From: Bacteroides faecalis
GTDB lineage: Bacteria > Bacteroidota > Bacteroidia > Bacteroidales > Bacteroidaceae
Reading direction: 5' to 3'
DNA: 64,000 bases
NCBI RefSeq assembly: GCF_003865075.1
Contig: NZ_BHWB01000002.1
Coordinates: 1-64,000 of the forward strand
Shown here in pieces: positions 33,675 to 42,335 of this stretch. Position numbers and translations under genes: made by a program. The notes under the pieces were generated by a model that was not told the origin of the DNA, did no database searches, and was given only the letters and a program-made list of their open reading frames with translations. The first letter of the stretch is position 1; every line of letters starts with the position of its first letter.

Positions 33675-34859
33675 TTACATTTTAAGACCCGCATTTCTGC
33701 GTTCACTCAGGTTACGTTCACGTTCCTCCTTGTGGGGAGAAAGTACCGGCTCCATCGGCTTGTTCAGCAGACAGTCGTTCCAATCCTTGAAAGCCTTGGG
33801 CGGCAGCCATTGTCCCATGCGGTAACGGATGCGCAGCAGTTCGCCCGTCTGTGCCGTCAGGGAACGTTCCATGTCCGGCCTGAAAGACTTTCCCTTGGCT
33901 TCCACCTCTATGCCGTTTGCCGTCTTGTTGATTTTCAGCGGGATGTTCTCCAGCAGAGCCATCATGCGCAGCCCGTAGATGCGTCCGGCAAGGTCGTTGT
34001 CGAAGCAGTCAAAGGCACGGGCATGGGGGAAGCGTGCCATGACACCGCTTATCTGTCCGTCTGAAAATGTACCGCCGAGGGAAACCAGTGCCACATCCGT
34101 ATTCAGCCGTGGCCTGTTCATCTGATAGAAAGCCATCGCGTCAAAAGCCGACTCGCAGAAGAACACGCTTCTGACCGCTTCCCGGTTGTCGCCGGAGAGG
34201 TCAGCCACCCATGCGGAAGAGGATGAGTCCGTCCCTGCCGCCTTGGACTTGTAGCCGCCATGTCCGCGTATCTCATAGCCTTTCACGTCATCGCCGTCGG
34301 CTGACGTATAGGGGAAGCCGATGTTATAGCCATCGAACTTGTTGTTCCGCCTGTCACGTATCAGGGAAAGGAACGGGGCGAAAACGCGGACCGTATCTTT
34401 CGATATACCTCTGAGGGAGAACAGACCGGGTATCTTTCCGGGACAGACCGGCCTGACTTCATATCTTGACGCATCAAAGGCTGTATGTGTTCCGGCGGAT
34501 TTGACGTATTCGCGGTCCTCCCGGTATTCGGGTTCGGGCATATGGGCAAAGCGTGCCATGACCTTGGCGATTTTCTGCCATTCGTCCTTGCCCGATACCA
34601 AAAAGGAATCAAGGTTCTCACGGATGAGCGTGACCGCATCGCCCTTCGAGCCGTCCCTGCGGAAGAAGGTCTGTGCCGCCTTGTCGTTCGGATGGCTGAC
34701 GATGATGGTGTCACGCCTGTTCCCGCCTTCACCCAGCACCAGCTCGATATAGCGGCCGACACCGGCTTTCCGGTCCAGCCGGTAACCCAGCGCATAGGCG
34801 ATGTCATCGACACCCACCCGTGATTTCAGTTCCTTGAAGTTTATTTTGTAGTCAGCCAT
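33675..34859 (-). CDS. Toprim-domain DNA primase-like protein (DUF3991/TraP type)
   Basis: 394 residues. The N-terminal part fits DUF3991 (VDDIAYALGYRLDRKAGVGR, then IIVSHPNDKAAQTFFRRDG). The toprim domain has the conserved Glu in VFFCESAFDAMAFYQ (about residue 235) and the acidic pair in AFDCFDNDLAGR (about 285). This is the TraP-like primase of Bacteroidales conjugative elements, thought to prime complementary-strand synthesis in the recipient. No zinc-ribbon CHC2 domain is visible, unlike DnaG. Confidence 0.82.
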   Translation of the reverse strand: MADYKINFKELKSRVGVDDIAYALGYRLDRKAGVGRYIELVLGEGGNRRDTIIVSHPNDKAAQTFFRRDGSKGDAVTLIRENLDSFLVSGKDEWQKIAKVMARFAHMPEPEYREDREYVKSAGTHTAFDASRYEVRPVCPGKIPGLFSLRGISKDTVRVFAPFLSLIRDRRNNKFDGYNIGFPYTSADGDDVKGYEIRGHGGYKSKAAGTDSSSSAWVADLSGDNREAVRSVFFCESAFDAMAFYQMNRPRLNTDVALVSLGGTFSDGQISGVMARFPHARAFDCFDNDLAGRIYGLRMMALLENIPLKINKTANGIEVEAKGKSFRPDMERSLTAQTGELLRIRYRMGQWLPPKAFKDWNDCLLNKPMEPVLSPHKEERERNLSERRNAGLKM

Positions 34860-34874
34860 GAGTTTTTCTACAAT

Positions 34875-36221
34875 TTACATACTCAATCCGGCACTTGCTT
34901 TCTGCGTGCGCCGCATCACCGCCAGTTCCGGCTCGTAGGTCTTGCGTGCCGTCATGTGCAGGAATGCCGTCTTGTCTTTCATGTCCGTCAGTTGGAAATA
35001 GGTCTTGGCGGTGTCTTTCGACACTTTCCTCAAACCTAACTCCACACCGTCATAGGAGGCGCGTATGGCATAATCGCCCGAACGTGTCTTGACGATGGCG
35101 GCGTTCTTGAACGGTACTTCCTCTCCGGCATCCAACGGGGCAAACGGGTCGTTCTTGGCAAGGTAGGGCTGCTCGCCCAATGCCAGACGTTGTTTATCCA
35201 CATGGTCGAGTATCATATCCGAAGCCTTGTTCACGTCCGCCATGATGGAAACGATGAACTTCGGCTCTTTCCTGAGCGTGCCGATCCACGAGTCCAGATA
35301 GGCGGCCGAGTTGTCGGTCACCTTGGAATCAAAGCCCATCGAGTGGCTGATCATGGCAGCCGTGAGTTCCGCCACCAGCTCCTCCTTGGCATATTTCGGG
35401 TCGCCGAATCGTCCGCCCATTTCCCGGTTGAGCCGTTCCGGGGTCATCGTGGAGTGTGTCATCTCGTGCAGTATGGTCGAGTAATACTCCATGCCACCCC
35501 GATAGGTCTCTTCCGAGGTGTTGCCGATGTTGAACTGCGCTTTCATGGGGATTACGATCCGGTCATGCGAGGGAGAGTAGAATGCGCCGTCCACCCGTCT
35601 GTCCGCCTGTATCGGGCAAAGCCAGCCTTGGGTATCTACCATGCGGTCGAGGGCGGCATGGGCGTACATCCCTTCGGTATCACGGAGTTCGGGCACCTTG
35701 AACTTATCCAGCAGCTTCTGCATCCTTTCCGGCTGGACTTCCGCCAGATTGGTCTGCGCCACGTTATAGACGGGGAAAGCCTTGATGAACGGAATGACTT
35801 CCATGCCCTGACGCTCTTCCCTGTTCATTGCCTTGTACTCGTCCGAACTGACTTTCCTGCCGTTTGCGTCACGCACCAGCATATCCCAATAGATCACGGG
35901 AAAGGCTTTTTCTCCTTTCAGCACATGGGCTTTGAGATTGTGCGCCTGCTTGAAGGTCAGATAGACGGGCAGGTCATAGCCACCGGCGGCGGTATGGAGT
36001 TGCAGGAAGAAGGAGTTGGAGCCGGAATAGTTGCGTCCGCCTACATTCTGAGGCAGTCCGGCATAGCCCGAAGCTCCGCCTATCCAGCCTTTCTTCCAGC
36101 CGGTTTCCTTCATCTGCTCCATACGTTCAATCATCATCGCCGCGAACTTATCAAGGGCTACCTGCCCCGCATTGCCGGATGTGACTGTCGGGTTAGTTCC
36201 ATATGCCATAGTCCTCGTCAT
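34875..36221 (-). CDS. ArdC-type ssDNA-binding zincin metallopeptidase
   Basis: 448 residues; the start may be ATG 36221 or 36209 (MAYGTNP), both within the end of the upstream gene. The N-terminal ArdC domain (about 15-140: LDKFAAMMIERMEQMKETGW, LPQNVGGRNYSGSNSFFL) is followed by a metallopeptidase with STILHEMTHST (HExxH, about residue 250) and the downstream KEELVAELTAAM glutamate. ArdC proteins are anti-restriction/ssDNA-protection factors of plasmids. Likely protects the incoming strand. Confidence 0.82.
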   Translation of the reverse strand: MTRTMAYGTNPTVTSGNAGQVALDKFAAMMIERMEQMKETGWKKGWIGGASGYAGLPQNVGGRNYSGSNSFFLQLHTAAGGYDLPVYLTFKQAHNLKAHVLKGEKAFPVIYWDMLVRDANGRKVSSDEYKAMNREERQGMEVIPFIKAFPVYNVAQTNLAEVQPERMQKLLDKFKVPELRDTEGMYAHAALDRMVDTQGWLCPIQADRRVDGAFYSPSHDRIVIPMKAQFNIGNTSEETYRGGMEYYSTILHEMTHSTMTPERLNREMGGRFGDPKYAKEELVAELTAAMISHSMGFDSKVTDNSAAYLDSWIGTLRKEPKFIVSIMADVNKASDMILDHVDKQRLALGEQPYLAKNDPFAPLDAGEEVPFKNAAIVKTRSGDYAIRASYDGVELGLRKVSKDTAKTYFQLTDMKDKTAFLHMTARKTYEPELAVMRRTQKASAGLSM

Positions 36222-36423
36222 CCATTACCTGACGGTCCATCGCCTCGATATCCGTCTGTTCGACATAAAACTCCGCCGATTCATCCGACGGGTCTGTTCC
36301 GTGCGAGCGGCACCAGTCCAGATAATCCTGCGCGTCATCGCCCTCCATCACAAAACGGAGATAGCCGATTTTACCTTCCTGAAGGAGTTCCACCAACTCC
36401 TCATGTTTCATTCTTGCTGACAT
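36193..36423 (-). CDS. Small acidic hypothetical protein
   Basis: 76 residues, strongly acidic C-terminus (AMDRQVMDDEDYGIWN), N-terminal helix MKHEELVELLQEGKIGYLRF and DYLDWCRSHGTDPSDESAEFY. No family recognised. It lies between the MutS-I-like fusion gene and the ArdC gene, overlapping the latter by up to 29 bp, so translation is probably coupled. Acidity might suggest a DNA mimic, but that is only a guess. Confidence 0.6.
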   Translation of the reverse strand: MSARMKHEELVELLQEGKIGYLRFVMEGDDAQDYLDWCRSHGTDPSDESAEFYVEQTDIEAMDRQVMDDEDYGIWN

Positions 36424-36463
36424 ATTCCTATAAGTTGTTTGGTTTTCAATTTGAATGGCCTGA

Positions 36464-37693
36464 TTACATTTTCATTGAGGCGGACTTCTCCATCTTGGCG
36501 GTGTTTGCCGCGAGCAGGCCGCTGATTTCGCTGTTGAGATACTTGGCGGCAATCTGTTCTCTTGTGGCGGTCTTGGTCTTGAAGAGCGAATAGCCGTCAT
36601 CGAAGGAGATTTCATGCCTGTCGGTTCTTCCTTTCTCGCCCATATCCACGGACACCTTCCACTTGTTGTCGCCCCGGTCTTTCGCCACCCGGACACCCTT
36701 GGGGTCAACCCCTTCGGGAAGTTGGTATTTCTCGTAGGCGGATTTCAGGTGCAGCCGTTCGCCGAAGTTCCTCTCCACCAGTTGTTCGGGTGTCGCCACA
36801 CGGTCGAAGTAGGCGTTCAGGTCCTGACGGGATGCGACCGCCGACATCTTGGTGTCGCCGATCTGCACATAGAACTTGTACTTGCCGTAGTCGGGACGCT
36901 GCTCGTCTTTTTCCTTGTACACGTTGAACTTCTCCACCTGAATGCCGCCTTCCGGTCCGGCAATCGACTTGGGCATCTTGAAAGCCTCTTCCGACACCTT
37001 GGGCATCAGTTTGGTCGGATAATAGCGTTCCATGAGTTGGGGCACGGTCATTTCCTTTTTCTGGTAGGCTGCCAGATCGGCGGCATCCATCTTCTGCGGT
37101 TTCAACTGTACCCCATCGATTTTGGCGGTGAAATACCACTCCTCCGGGTTGGCTTTGCTCTGGTAGGCATGACCGTGCGTCACCTTCTCGCCGTTGGTTG
37201 TTACCATTTGTGGCTCACGTGATTTGCGATCCTGCTTGGTTTCTGACTGCTGTTCAGCCTTGATCTCTTGGGCAGGTTTTTCCTTCGCCTCTTTCTTGAC
37301 GGCTTGGATAGGCTCTTCCTGCACGGCCTTGTCTTTCTTTTTCTTTGCCATATCGTCTGAATTTGAAATGGTTTGTTCTTTCTCCGCCTGTCGTTGGAGT
37401 GTTTCTATCGCATCACAGATGGCGACACGTTGGCCGGAACGAATCAGTTTGGGCAGATAAACGTCTATGTCCTGTTTGGGAAAGGCAACCGTCTTGACGG
37501 GGTCTTTCTCCGAGGGGATAATCCTTTCCGAAATCTTCAGGGCAAGCAGCACGGAAGCCTTGACTGCATCTTCCCGGTACATCTCATAGAAGTCACCCTG
37601 CCGGAAGAGGAGCATCGCATCGGGATGTTTCTGCTTCAACTCAACGAACTGCCGCATGATGTCTGCTACTTGCTCTTCTTTCTTCTTGGCCAT
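36464..37693 (-). CDS. MutS domain I-like protein fused to DUF4099/DUF3945-type regions
   Basis: 409 residues. Residues 1-110 resemble the mismatch-recognition domain I of MutS (FVELKQKHPDAMLLFRQGDFYEMYREDA ... KTVAFPKQDIDVYLPKLI), then a Lys/Glu-rich linker (about 110-165), then two similar blocks with 'Q.GD.KMSAV' and RHEISFDDGYSLFKTKT. No MutS ATPase. A recurrent gene of Bacteroidales conjugative elements; the role is not known to me. DNA-structure recognition is a reasonable guess. Next to a DUF3945 gene with which it shares the C-terminal style. Confidence 0.7.
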   Translation of the reverse strand: MAKKKEEQVADIMRQFVELKQKHPDAMLLFRQGDFYEMYREDAVKASVLLALKISERIIPSEKDPVKTVAFPKQDIDVYLPKLIRSGQRVAICDAIETLQRQAEKEQTISNSDDMAKKKKDKAVQEEPIQAVKKEAKEKPAQEIKAEQQSETKQDRKSREPQMVTTNGEKVTHGHAYQSKANPEEWYFTAKIDGVQLKPQKMDAADLAAYQKKEMTVPQLMERYYPTKLMPKVSEEAFKMPKSIAGPEGGIQVEKFNVYKEKDEQRPDYGKYKFYVQIGDTKMSAVASRQDLNAYFDRVATPEQLVERNFGERLHLKSAYEKYQLPEGVDPKGVRVAKDRGDNKWKVSVDMGEKGRTDRHEISFDDGYSLFKTKTATREQIAAKYLNSEISGLLAANTAKMEKSASMKM

Positions 37694-37705
37694 AGGGAAA
37701 AGGAT

Positions 37706-38488
37706 TTAGAGTTTGATGCCTTTGGATTGGTTCTCCTTGGGTGGATTGAAATTCAGGGCGCGTTCGTGCGACTGCCTGTCAACCACCTTCTGGTATTCCC
37801 AGCGGTTCTTGTCCGTCATCACCAGCCCTAAATACTCCGGGTGCTGTTCATCGTAACAGAGCTTTTGCTGGCGTTCCCATTCTTTCAGGTCGCCTTGTAT
37901 CACCTTGAAACCTTGCGGTTCCTTCAAGTCCACACCGACAGACACTTTCTCGCCGCTCACGTTCAGCTCAACGGGCTTGCCCTCGCGTACCTGCTGCTTC
38001 TGCTGCGTACCTAACTCGATGTCGTTCACCTTCTCCATGTCTTTGAGTTTCTGCTCTAACCGGACTTCCGTCACTCTGCGGTGGATGACCGATTTGGTTT
38101 CCGGGTCGAGTTGCAGATACTGCCGTGTCTTCTCGCCGTCCACTTCCACCGCCTTTTGTACGACCTCGCCTTTGCCCAGCCTTTCCGCTTCCTGCTCAGT
38201 CAGATGCAGGACTTTGTTGCGTCCGGCTTCGAGCGTGGCACGGACGGGATAGGCAATGAGTGCCGGGACACCGTTCTTGTCGGTGGTCATCTGCAATTTG
38301 AGCGGTAACGTGATCACGTCACCGTTTCGGGCACTGAGCGACACCTGCATGAGAGGGGTCACTTCCCCGGAAAGCAGCCTCTCTTTTACCTCCTGCGGCA
38401 GACTGTCGGCCTTTTCACGCTCAATGCCCAATACTGCCAGTTTCTCGTAGGGCAGCAATTCGGGATGATTTCTGTTGTCTGATTCCAT
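37706..38488 (-). CDS. DUF3945/DUF4099 domain protein
   Basis: 260 residues from the ATG at 38488 (MESDNRNHPELLPYEKL), preferred because the longer frame runs into the promoter. Repeating blocks with GEVTPLMQVSLSARNGDVIT, KNGVPALIAYPVR and GEKVSVGVDLKEPQGFKVIQGDLKEWERQ are typical of DUF3945. No catalytic motif. First gene of the operon that runs to 31805 and ends at the terminator. A clear promoter (38538-38578) lies just upstream, divergent from the glucosaminidase. Confidence 0.72.
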   Translation of the reverse strand: MESDNRNHPELLPYEKLAVLGIEREKADSLPQEVKERLLSGEVTPLMQVSLSARNGDVITLPLKLQMTTDKNGVPALIAYPVRATLEAGRNKVLHLTEQEAERLGKGEVVQKAVEVDGEKTRQYLQLDPETKSVIHRRVTEVRLEQKLKDMEKVNDIELGTQQKQQVREGKPVELNVSGEKVSVGVDLKEPQGFKVIQGDLKEWERQQKLCYDEQHPEYLGLVMTDKNRWEYQKVVDRQSHERALNFNPPKENQSKGIKL

Positions 38489-38537
38489 ACTGCGATATTT
38501 TGCTGTTAATTTTGCGGTCATAACCGCTTGGACGCAA

Positions 38538-38578
38538 CAAAAGTATTTGCAGTAACACTCTGAAAAAGAAATGCGCAA
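38538..38578 (-). promoter_or_regulatory. Shared-type promoter of the DUF3945-to-31805 operon
   Basis: On the minus strand the box TTGCGCATTTC (38568-38578), 22 bp, then the -7 box TACTTTTG (38538-38545). The same arrangement occurs at 57663-57703 and 60085-60124. On the plus strand the box also carries the ATG of the glucosaminidase signal peptide. Confidence 0.7.
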
Positions 38579-39187
38579 CACAATTCTGACAGCATTAGCC
38601 GTAATGCTTCTGCCGTTATCGGCTTCCGCACAGTTCTATACAATTACAAAAGGTTCGGATTTTAATCCGATTCGGTTGGAAGTGTGATTAAAAGTCCTGA
38701 TAATAAGGAAGAAGTAAAGTATCTTGAAGAAAAGAAAAATGTGAAAGACACCATCGTATCTTTGGCAGAGGTTCAAAGTAGAAACGGGCGGAATATCCGA
38801 AATGGTGACCAAAGCACGTCCCTAAGAACTGCAAGACGAGAACCTGAAAGGAATCTGCCGGAACTGACCATACCGAATCTTTATGAGGAGATAAAGCGTA
38901 ATGGCATCCGGCATCCTAAAATCGTACTGGCACAAGCCATCCTCGAAACCGGCTGGTTCCGGTCGCCGTTGTGCCGTGACAGACACAACCTCTTCGGCTT
39001 GACAAATCCTAAGACAGGCAAATACTTTGAATTTGACCACTGGACGGAAAGTGTACGGGCTTACTATACCGAAGTTCAGTACAAATACAAGGGTGGAAAT
39101 TACCTGTTATGGCTCAAAGAAATCGGCTATGCGGAAGATCCGGGATATATTCAGGCGGTAAATCGTATTTTATGCGAATACTTATAG
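38571..39187 (+). pseudogene. Glucosaminidase-type lysozyme with frameshift after the signal peptide
   Basis: The ATG at 38571 opens a clear signal peptide (RNTILTALAVMLLPLSASAQ) that stops at TGA 38685. The rest continues in another frame from a GTG at 38684 (VIKSPDNKEEVKYLEEKK), leading to a glucosaminidase domain (about 95 residues on: HPKIVLAQAILETGWFRSPL, HNLFGLTN, YYTEVQYKYKGGNYLLWL). Intact, it would be a secreted peptidoglycan hydrolase of about 205 residues, as many conjugative elements carry to open the wall. As written the enzyme would lack its export signal. Frameshift, sequencing error or GTGA-coupled restart cannot be told apart here. Confidence 0.7.
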
Positions 39188-39237
39188 GTCATATTGAAAA
39201 AAAAGCTATTTCCAATTCAATTTTAAGTGAAACAGCC

Positions 39238-39245
39238 TACCTTTG
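39238..39245 (+). promoter_or_regulatory. -7 box upstream of the cargo operon
   Basis: TACCTTTG, an exact TAnnTTTG match, ends 23 bp before the ATG of the TIGR04076-type gene. The -33 region has no exact TTTG. Confidence 0.55.
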
Positions 39246-39268
39246 TATATACATTATAAGTATTGAAA

Positions 39269-39616
39269 ATGAAAAGAGTAAAGATAACTGTACTGAGGAA
39301 GACATTCAATGCCGACCTCGTGAAAGAATATGGAGCGGAAGGACTGACCGCGTGTCCGATGCTTCGGGAAGGACAGGTATTCTATGCGGACTATTCCAAA
39401 CCGGAAGGTATGTGCGATGAAGCATGGAAAGTCATATATCAGTATGTATTTGCCTTGGCACATGGCGCGGATAAGCAGGTGTTTTATTATGGCGACTGGA
39501 TTCGCAAGCCCGGTGTAGCCATTTGCAGTTGCAATGATGGACTTCGTCCTGTGATTTTCAAATTGGAGGCAACGGACGAGGAAAGTAAAATTGATTATGA
39601 ACCTGTCAAGGAATAG
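39269..39616 (+). CDS. TIGR04076 family protein
   Basis: 115 residues from ATG 39269 (MKRVKITVLRKTFNADLVKEY). The pattern C-P-M-L-REGQVFYADYSKPEGMCDEAWKVIYQYVFAL then GVAICSCNDGLRPVIFKLEA fits TIGR04076, a short family with conserved cysteines and no assigned function that I know of. Cytoplasmic. First gene of a plus-strand cargo group (DUF5714, ArsC and IMPase follow), with a good -7 box upstream. Confidence 0.7.
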   Translation: MKRVKITVLRKTFNADLVKEYGAEGLTACPMLREGQVFYADYSKPEGMCDEAWKVIYQYVFALAHGADKQVFYYGDWIRKPGVAICSCNDGLRPVIFKLEATDEESKIDYEPVKE

Positions 39617-39631
39617 GATAAATACAAGACG

Positions 39632-40336
39632 ATGAAAGAAGAATGCTTGATATGCCAAGCTCCGCTGGAGTATTTGGAAAGAGAAGTCTTGATGGAATGT
39701 GAACTTTGCCACCGGCAGGAGATGAGTAAGACACGTTGCATCAACAGGCACTATATTTGCAATGAATGCCACACGCAAGGGTTGGACTCTGTGGTAGGAC
39801 ATTGCATGAAAGAAACTTCACAAAACCCTGTTGAAATTCTGGAACGGATGATGGATATGCCTTTCTGCCATATGCACGGGCCGGAACATCATACGTTGGT
39901 AGGCGTTGCCTTATTGACTGCTTATCATAATGCCGGAGGAAAGATTGAATTGCTTTCAGCTCTGAAGGAGATGCTAGCCAGAGGGCGGAAAGTTCCCGGT
40001 GGCGCTTGCGGCTTTTGGGGCAGCTGCGGAGCAGCCATCAGCACAGGAATGTTCATGTCTATTATTTCCGGTGCCACACCGCTTGCTGGGGAAGTATGGG
40101 GACGTGCCAATCTGATGACCTCTAAAGCCCTGCAAAGTATTGGTGAGGTAGGCGGTCCGCGTTGTTGCAAGCGTAACTCCTACTTGGCCATTCAAGCAGC
40201 TGTGCAATATGTAGCCGAAACACAAGGCTTCGTGATGCAAGCAAGTCCGATTGTTTGTAATAGATCTGCCAAGAACAATCAATGTATCGGAAACCGTTGC
40301 CCTTTTCATCCATCTCACAAAGTCAGTCAATCATGA
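39632..40336 (+). CDS. DUF5714 cysteine-rich protein
   Basis: 234 residues with four N-terminal CxxC-like knuckles (CLICQ, CELCH, RCINRHYICNECH), FCHMHGPEHHTLVG, then a glycine-rich core GGACGFWGSCGAAISTGMFMSI and PRCCKRNSYLAIQAAV. This is the DUF5714 plan; the many Cys and His suggest a bound metal or iron-sulphur cluster. Function not assigned to my knowledge. Overlaps arsC by 4 bp (ATGA), so the two are made together. Confidence 0.7.
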   Translation: MKEECLICQAPLEYLEREVLMECELCHRQEMSKTRCINRHYICNECHTQGLDSVVGHCMKETSQNPVEILERMMDMPFCHMHGPEHHTLVGVALLTAYHNAGGKIELLSALKEMLARGRKVPGGACGFWGSCGAAISTGMFMSIISGATPLAGEVWGRANLMTSKALQSIGEVGGPRCCKRNSYLAIQAAVQYVAETQGFVMQASPIVCNRSAKNNQCIGNRCPFHPSHKVSQS

Positions 40337-40749
40337 GAATACTTATACTATGCACTGGAAACAGATGCCGTAGCCAAATGGCGCAAGGAATATTGAAGCA
40401 ACTGCAACCTTCGTTTGAAGTCCATTCCGCAGGAGTGCGTCCTGCCTCCGAAATCCATCCATTGGCTGTTCAAGTGATGCACGAAATAGGTATTGACATC
40501 AGCGGTCATTATCCCAAACAAGTTGACCATTATCTGAATGAATCATGGGACTATGTGATAACTGTATGCGGAGGAGCACGTGAAACCTGCCCGATATTCA
40601 ACGGAGAAGTAAAACATAAATTGCACATCGGCTTTGACGACCCGGATGCCTTTGTCGGGACTCAGGAAGAAATTATTTCGGAATTTCGTAGAGTGCGTGA
40701 TGAAATTCGTGAAAAATTACAGAAGTTCATCCAAAAATTGGATGAATAA
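40333..40749 (+). CDS. arsC: Thioredoxin-coupled arsenate reductase
   Basis: 138 residues from the ATG at 40333 overlapping the previous stop. LMW-phosphatase fold with the CX5RS loop LCTGNRCRSQMA, and the second redox pair VCGGARETCP (two Cys six apart), then GFDDPDAFVGTQEE and FRRVRDEI, all as in the pI258-type ArsC. Reduces arsenate to arsenite using a Cys cascade and thioredoxin. No arsR, arsB/acr3 or arsA is next to it, which is unusual: arsenite export must come from elsewhere, or the substrate differs. Confidence 0.85.
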   Translation: MRILILCTGNRCRSQMAQGILKQLQPSFEVHSAGVRPASEIHPLAVQVMHEIGIDISGHYPKQVDHYLNESWDYVITVCGGARETCPIFNGEVKHKLHIGFDDPDAFVGTQEEIISEFRRVRDEIREKLQKFIQKLDE

Positions 40750-40810
40750 TTCAGAATAAAGAAGAAGTCCTCTTCAAACATCAAGAATCAAAAAAAACGA
40801 GAGATTAATC

Positions 40811-41563
40811 ATGGAAATACAGCAAATTATTGATTTGGTCAAAGAAACCAAGGGAATTATTACAAATAGAAAAATGGCAGCCCATGTGCAAGAGAAAGGG
40901 GTGGCTGACTACGTTACGCAAGTAGACGTGGCTGTTCAGAACTTTCTGAAAGAAGCATTATACCGACTTGCACCCGACATCCAATTTCTCGGAGAGGAAA
41001 CCGGTTTGCAGCAGATGAATGCCGAAAGATATTGGATTCTTGACCCTGTGGACGGCACGACCAACCTTATACACGATTATCATCATAGCGTAGTTTCGCT
41101 GGCTCTTTGTTGTCAAAATGAGATTGTCTTAGGTATAGTCTACAACCCGTATCACGATGAACTTTTCTCTGCTGTCAAAGGAGAAGGAAGCTTCTTGAAT
41201 GGAAAATCCATACAAGTATCTTCTGCCCAAACGCTTTCGGAAACCATCATCGGTATTGGTACTGCCAAGAGAGAATTGGCAAAAGACAATTTTGAGCGAT
41301 TCCTCAAGGTCTATGAGCATTCACAAGACATTCGAAGACTGGGTTCGGCAGCATTGGAATTAGCCTACACGGCTTGTGGCCGACAGGGTGGGTATTTTGA
41401 GGTATATCTGAACCCGTGGGATTATGCAGCCGGGATGCTTTTGGTACAAGAAGCAGGTGGAAAAGTGACTGATTGGAATGGAAATCCGCTTAATCCCAGC
41501 CAAGGGAATCAAGTAATCGGAACTAATGAAAAAGTCCATCAGGAACTCCTCAAATTATTATGA
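40811..41563 (+). CDS. Inositol-monophosphatase family phosphatase
   Basis: 250 residues. Metal-site motifs of the IMPase/CysQ/SuhB superfamily: LGEETG (Glu-Glu), WILDPVDGTTN and NPWDYAAGMLLVQEAGG. Li-sensitive Mg2+ phosphatase fold; substrates in bacteria include inositol phosphates, PAP and sugar bisphosphates, which cannot be told apart here. Last gene of the plus-strand cargo group, 61 bp after arsC; converges with traX. Its place beside arsC, TIGR04076 and DUF5714 is unexpected. Confidence 0.85.
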   Translation: MEIQQIIDLVKETKGIITNRKMAAHVQEKGVADYVTQVDVAVQNFLKEALYRLAPDIQFLGEETGLQQMNAERYWILDPVDGTTNLIHDYHHSVVSLALCCQNEIVLGIVYNPYHDELFSAVKGEGSFLNGKSIQVSSAQTLSETIIGIGTAKRELAKDNFERFLKVYEHSQDIRRLGSAALELAYTACGRQGGYFEVYLNPWDYAAGMLLVQEAGGKVTDWNGNPLNPSQGNQVIGTNEKVHQELLKLL

Positions 41564-41648
41564 ATAATCGGGCTGAATTGTTCACTACAAGCCATAATAA
41601 AGTCAGAGCATAGCATCTATAGTAATGGATAAAGGATTTTCTACGGAA

Positions 41649-42335
41649 TTATGCAAGAATCGCTATTACAAATAGGTGTATCGGATAAAACGCATAAAAA
41701 CCGTACTTAGCCACATTGCCCTGTACAAAGCCTCTTGTCCCATCATACAAGAAGATAACTATACAGGAAAGTATTGTGCCTACTATTCCATAGTACATCA
41801 TCAGCGGAAAGGTATAGCCTAATTGCACCAGCCTGTTGAAAACAAGAGAGTTCCTTTCTGATACTCCTAATAAATAGAATATCACAATCATCAGAATTCC
41901 CCGCCATTCATAGTCCACACCCGACCACGAGGCGAAGAAAGCAATCGAAAGGATGACAGCCCCACAAAGGATGCCATCCTTTTTTAATGCCTCAGAAGCA
42001 GCTAAAGCCATTGCTCCCAATACCAAAGTGAACATCACATTATGCGTACCATCCGCACCATTGAGCAAGTACCAAGGCACTTCACTTATCACGGCAAAAC
42101 CCAACAGAAGCAAAAAGTATCTCATGCGGTTTCGGGTATGACGAAAGCCTTCCGCCATCAGAAAGGCAAACACCGGATAAGCGATTCGTCCGAAGCAGCG
42201 CATGGCTTCGTAAATCATTGTGTCGTGTTCCATCAGGTAGTAGGCACAATGGTCTGACACCATCGAAATAACGGCTATGACCTTTAATGCGCTGCCGCTC
42301 AATGTTGGGATGGGAATGAAATTTCTCATAGGCAT
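41649..42335 (-). CDS. TraX-family membrane protein
   Basis: 228 residues, about seven membrane helices. N-terminal TLSGSALKVIAVISMVSDHCAYYL and GRIAYPVFAFLMAEGFRHTRN are the TraX signature (acyltransferase-like). In F plasmid, TraX acetylates the N-terminus of pilin; TraX homologues in Bacteroidales need not do the same. It lies directly downstream of the coupling-protein gene (1-bp gap) at the end of the tra operon. Confidence 0.82.
   Translation of the reverse strand: MPMRNFIPIPTLSGSALKVIAVISMVSDHCAYYLMEHDTMIYEAMRCFGRIAYPVFAFLMAEGFRHTRNRMRYFLLLLGFAVISEVPWYLLNGADGTHNVMFTLVLGAMALAASEALKKDGILCGAVILSIAFFASWSGVDYEWRGILMIVIFYLLGVSERNSLVFNRLVQLGYTFPLMMYYGIVGTILSCIVIFLYDGTRGFVQGNVAKYGFYAFYPIHLFVIAILA

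Noticed and set aside
35190..36593. 467-codon plus-strand ORF opposite the ArdC/zincin gene
   Set aside because: Antisense shadow; the minus strand encodes ArdC with HExxH. The plus-strand product is rich in His and Arg with no family pattern.
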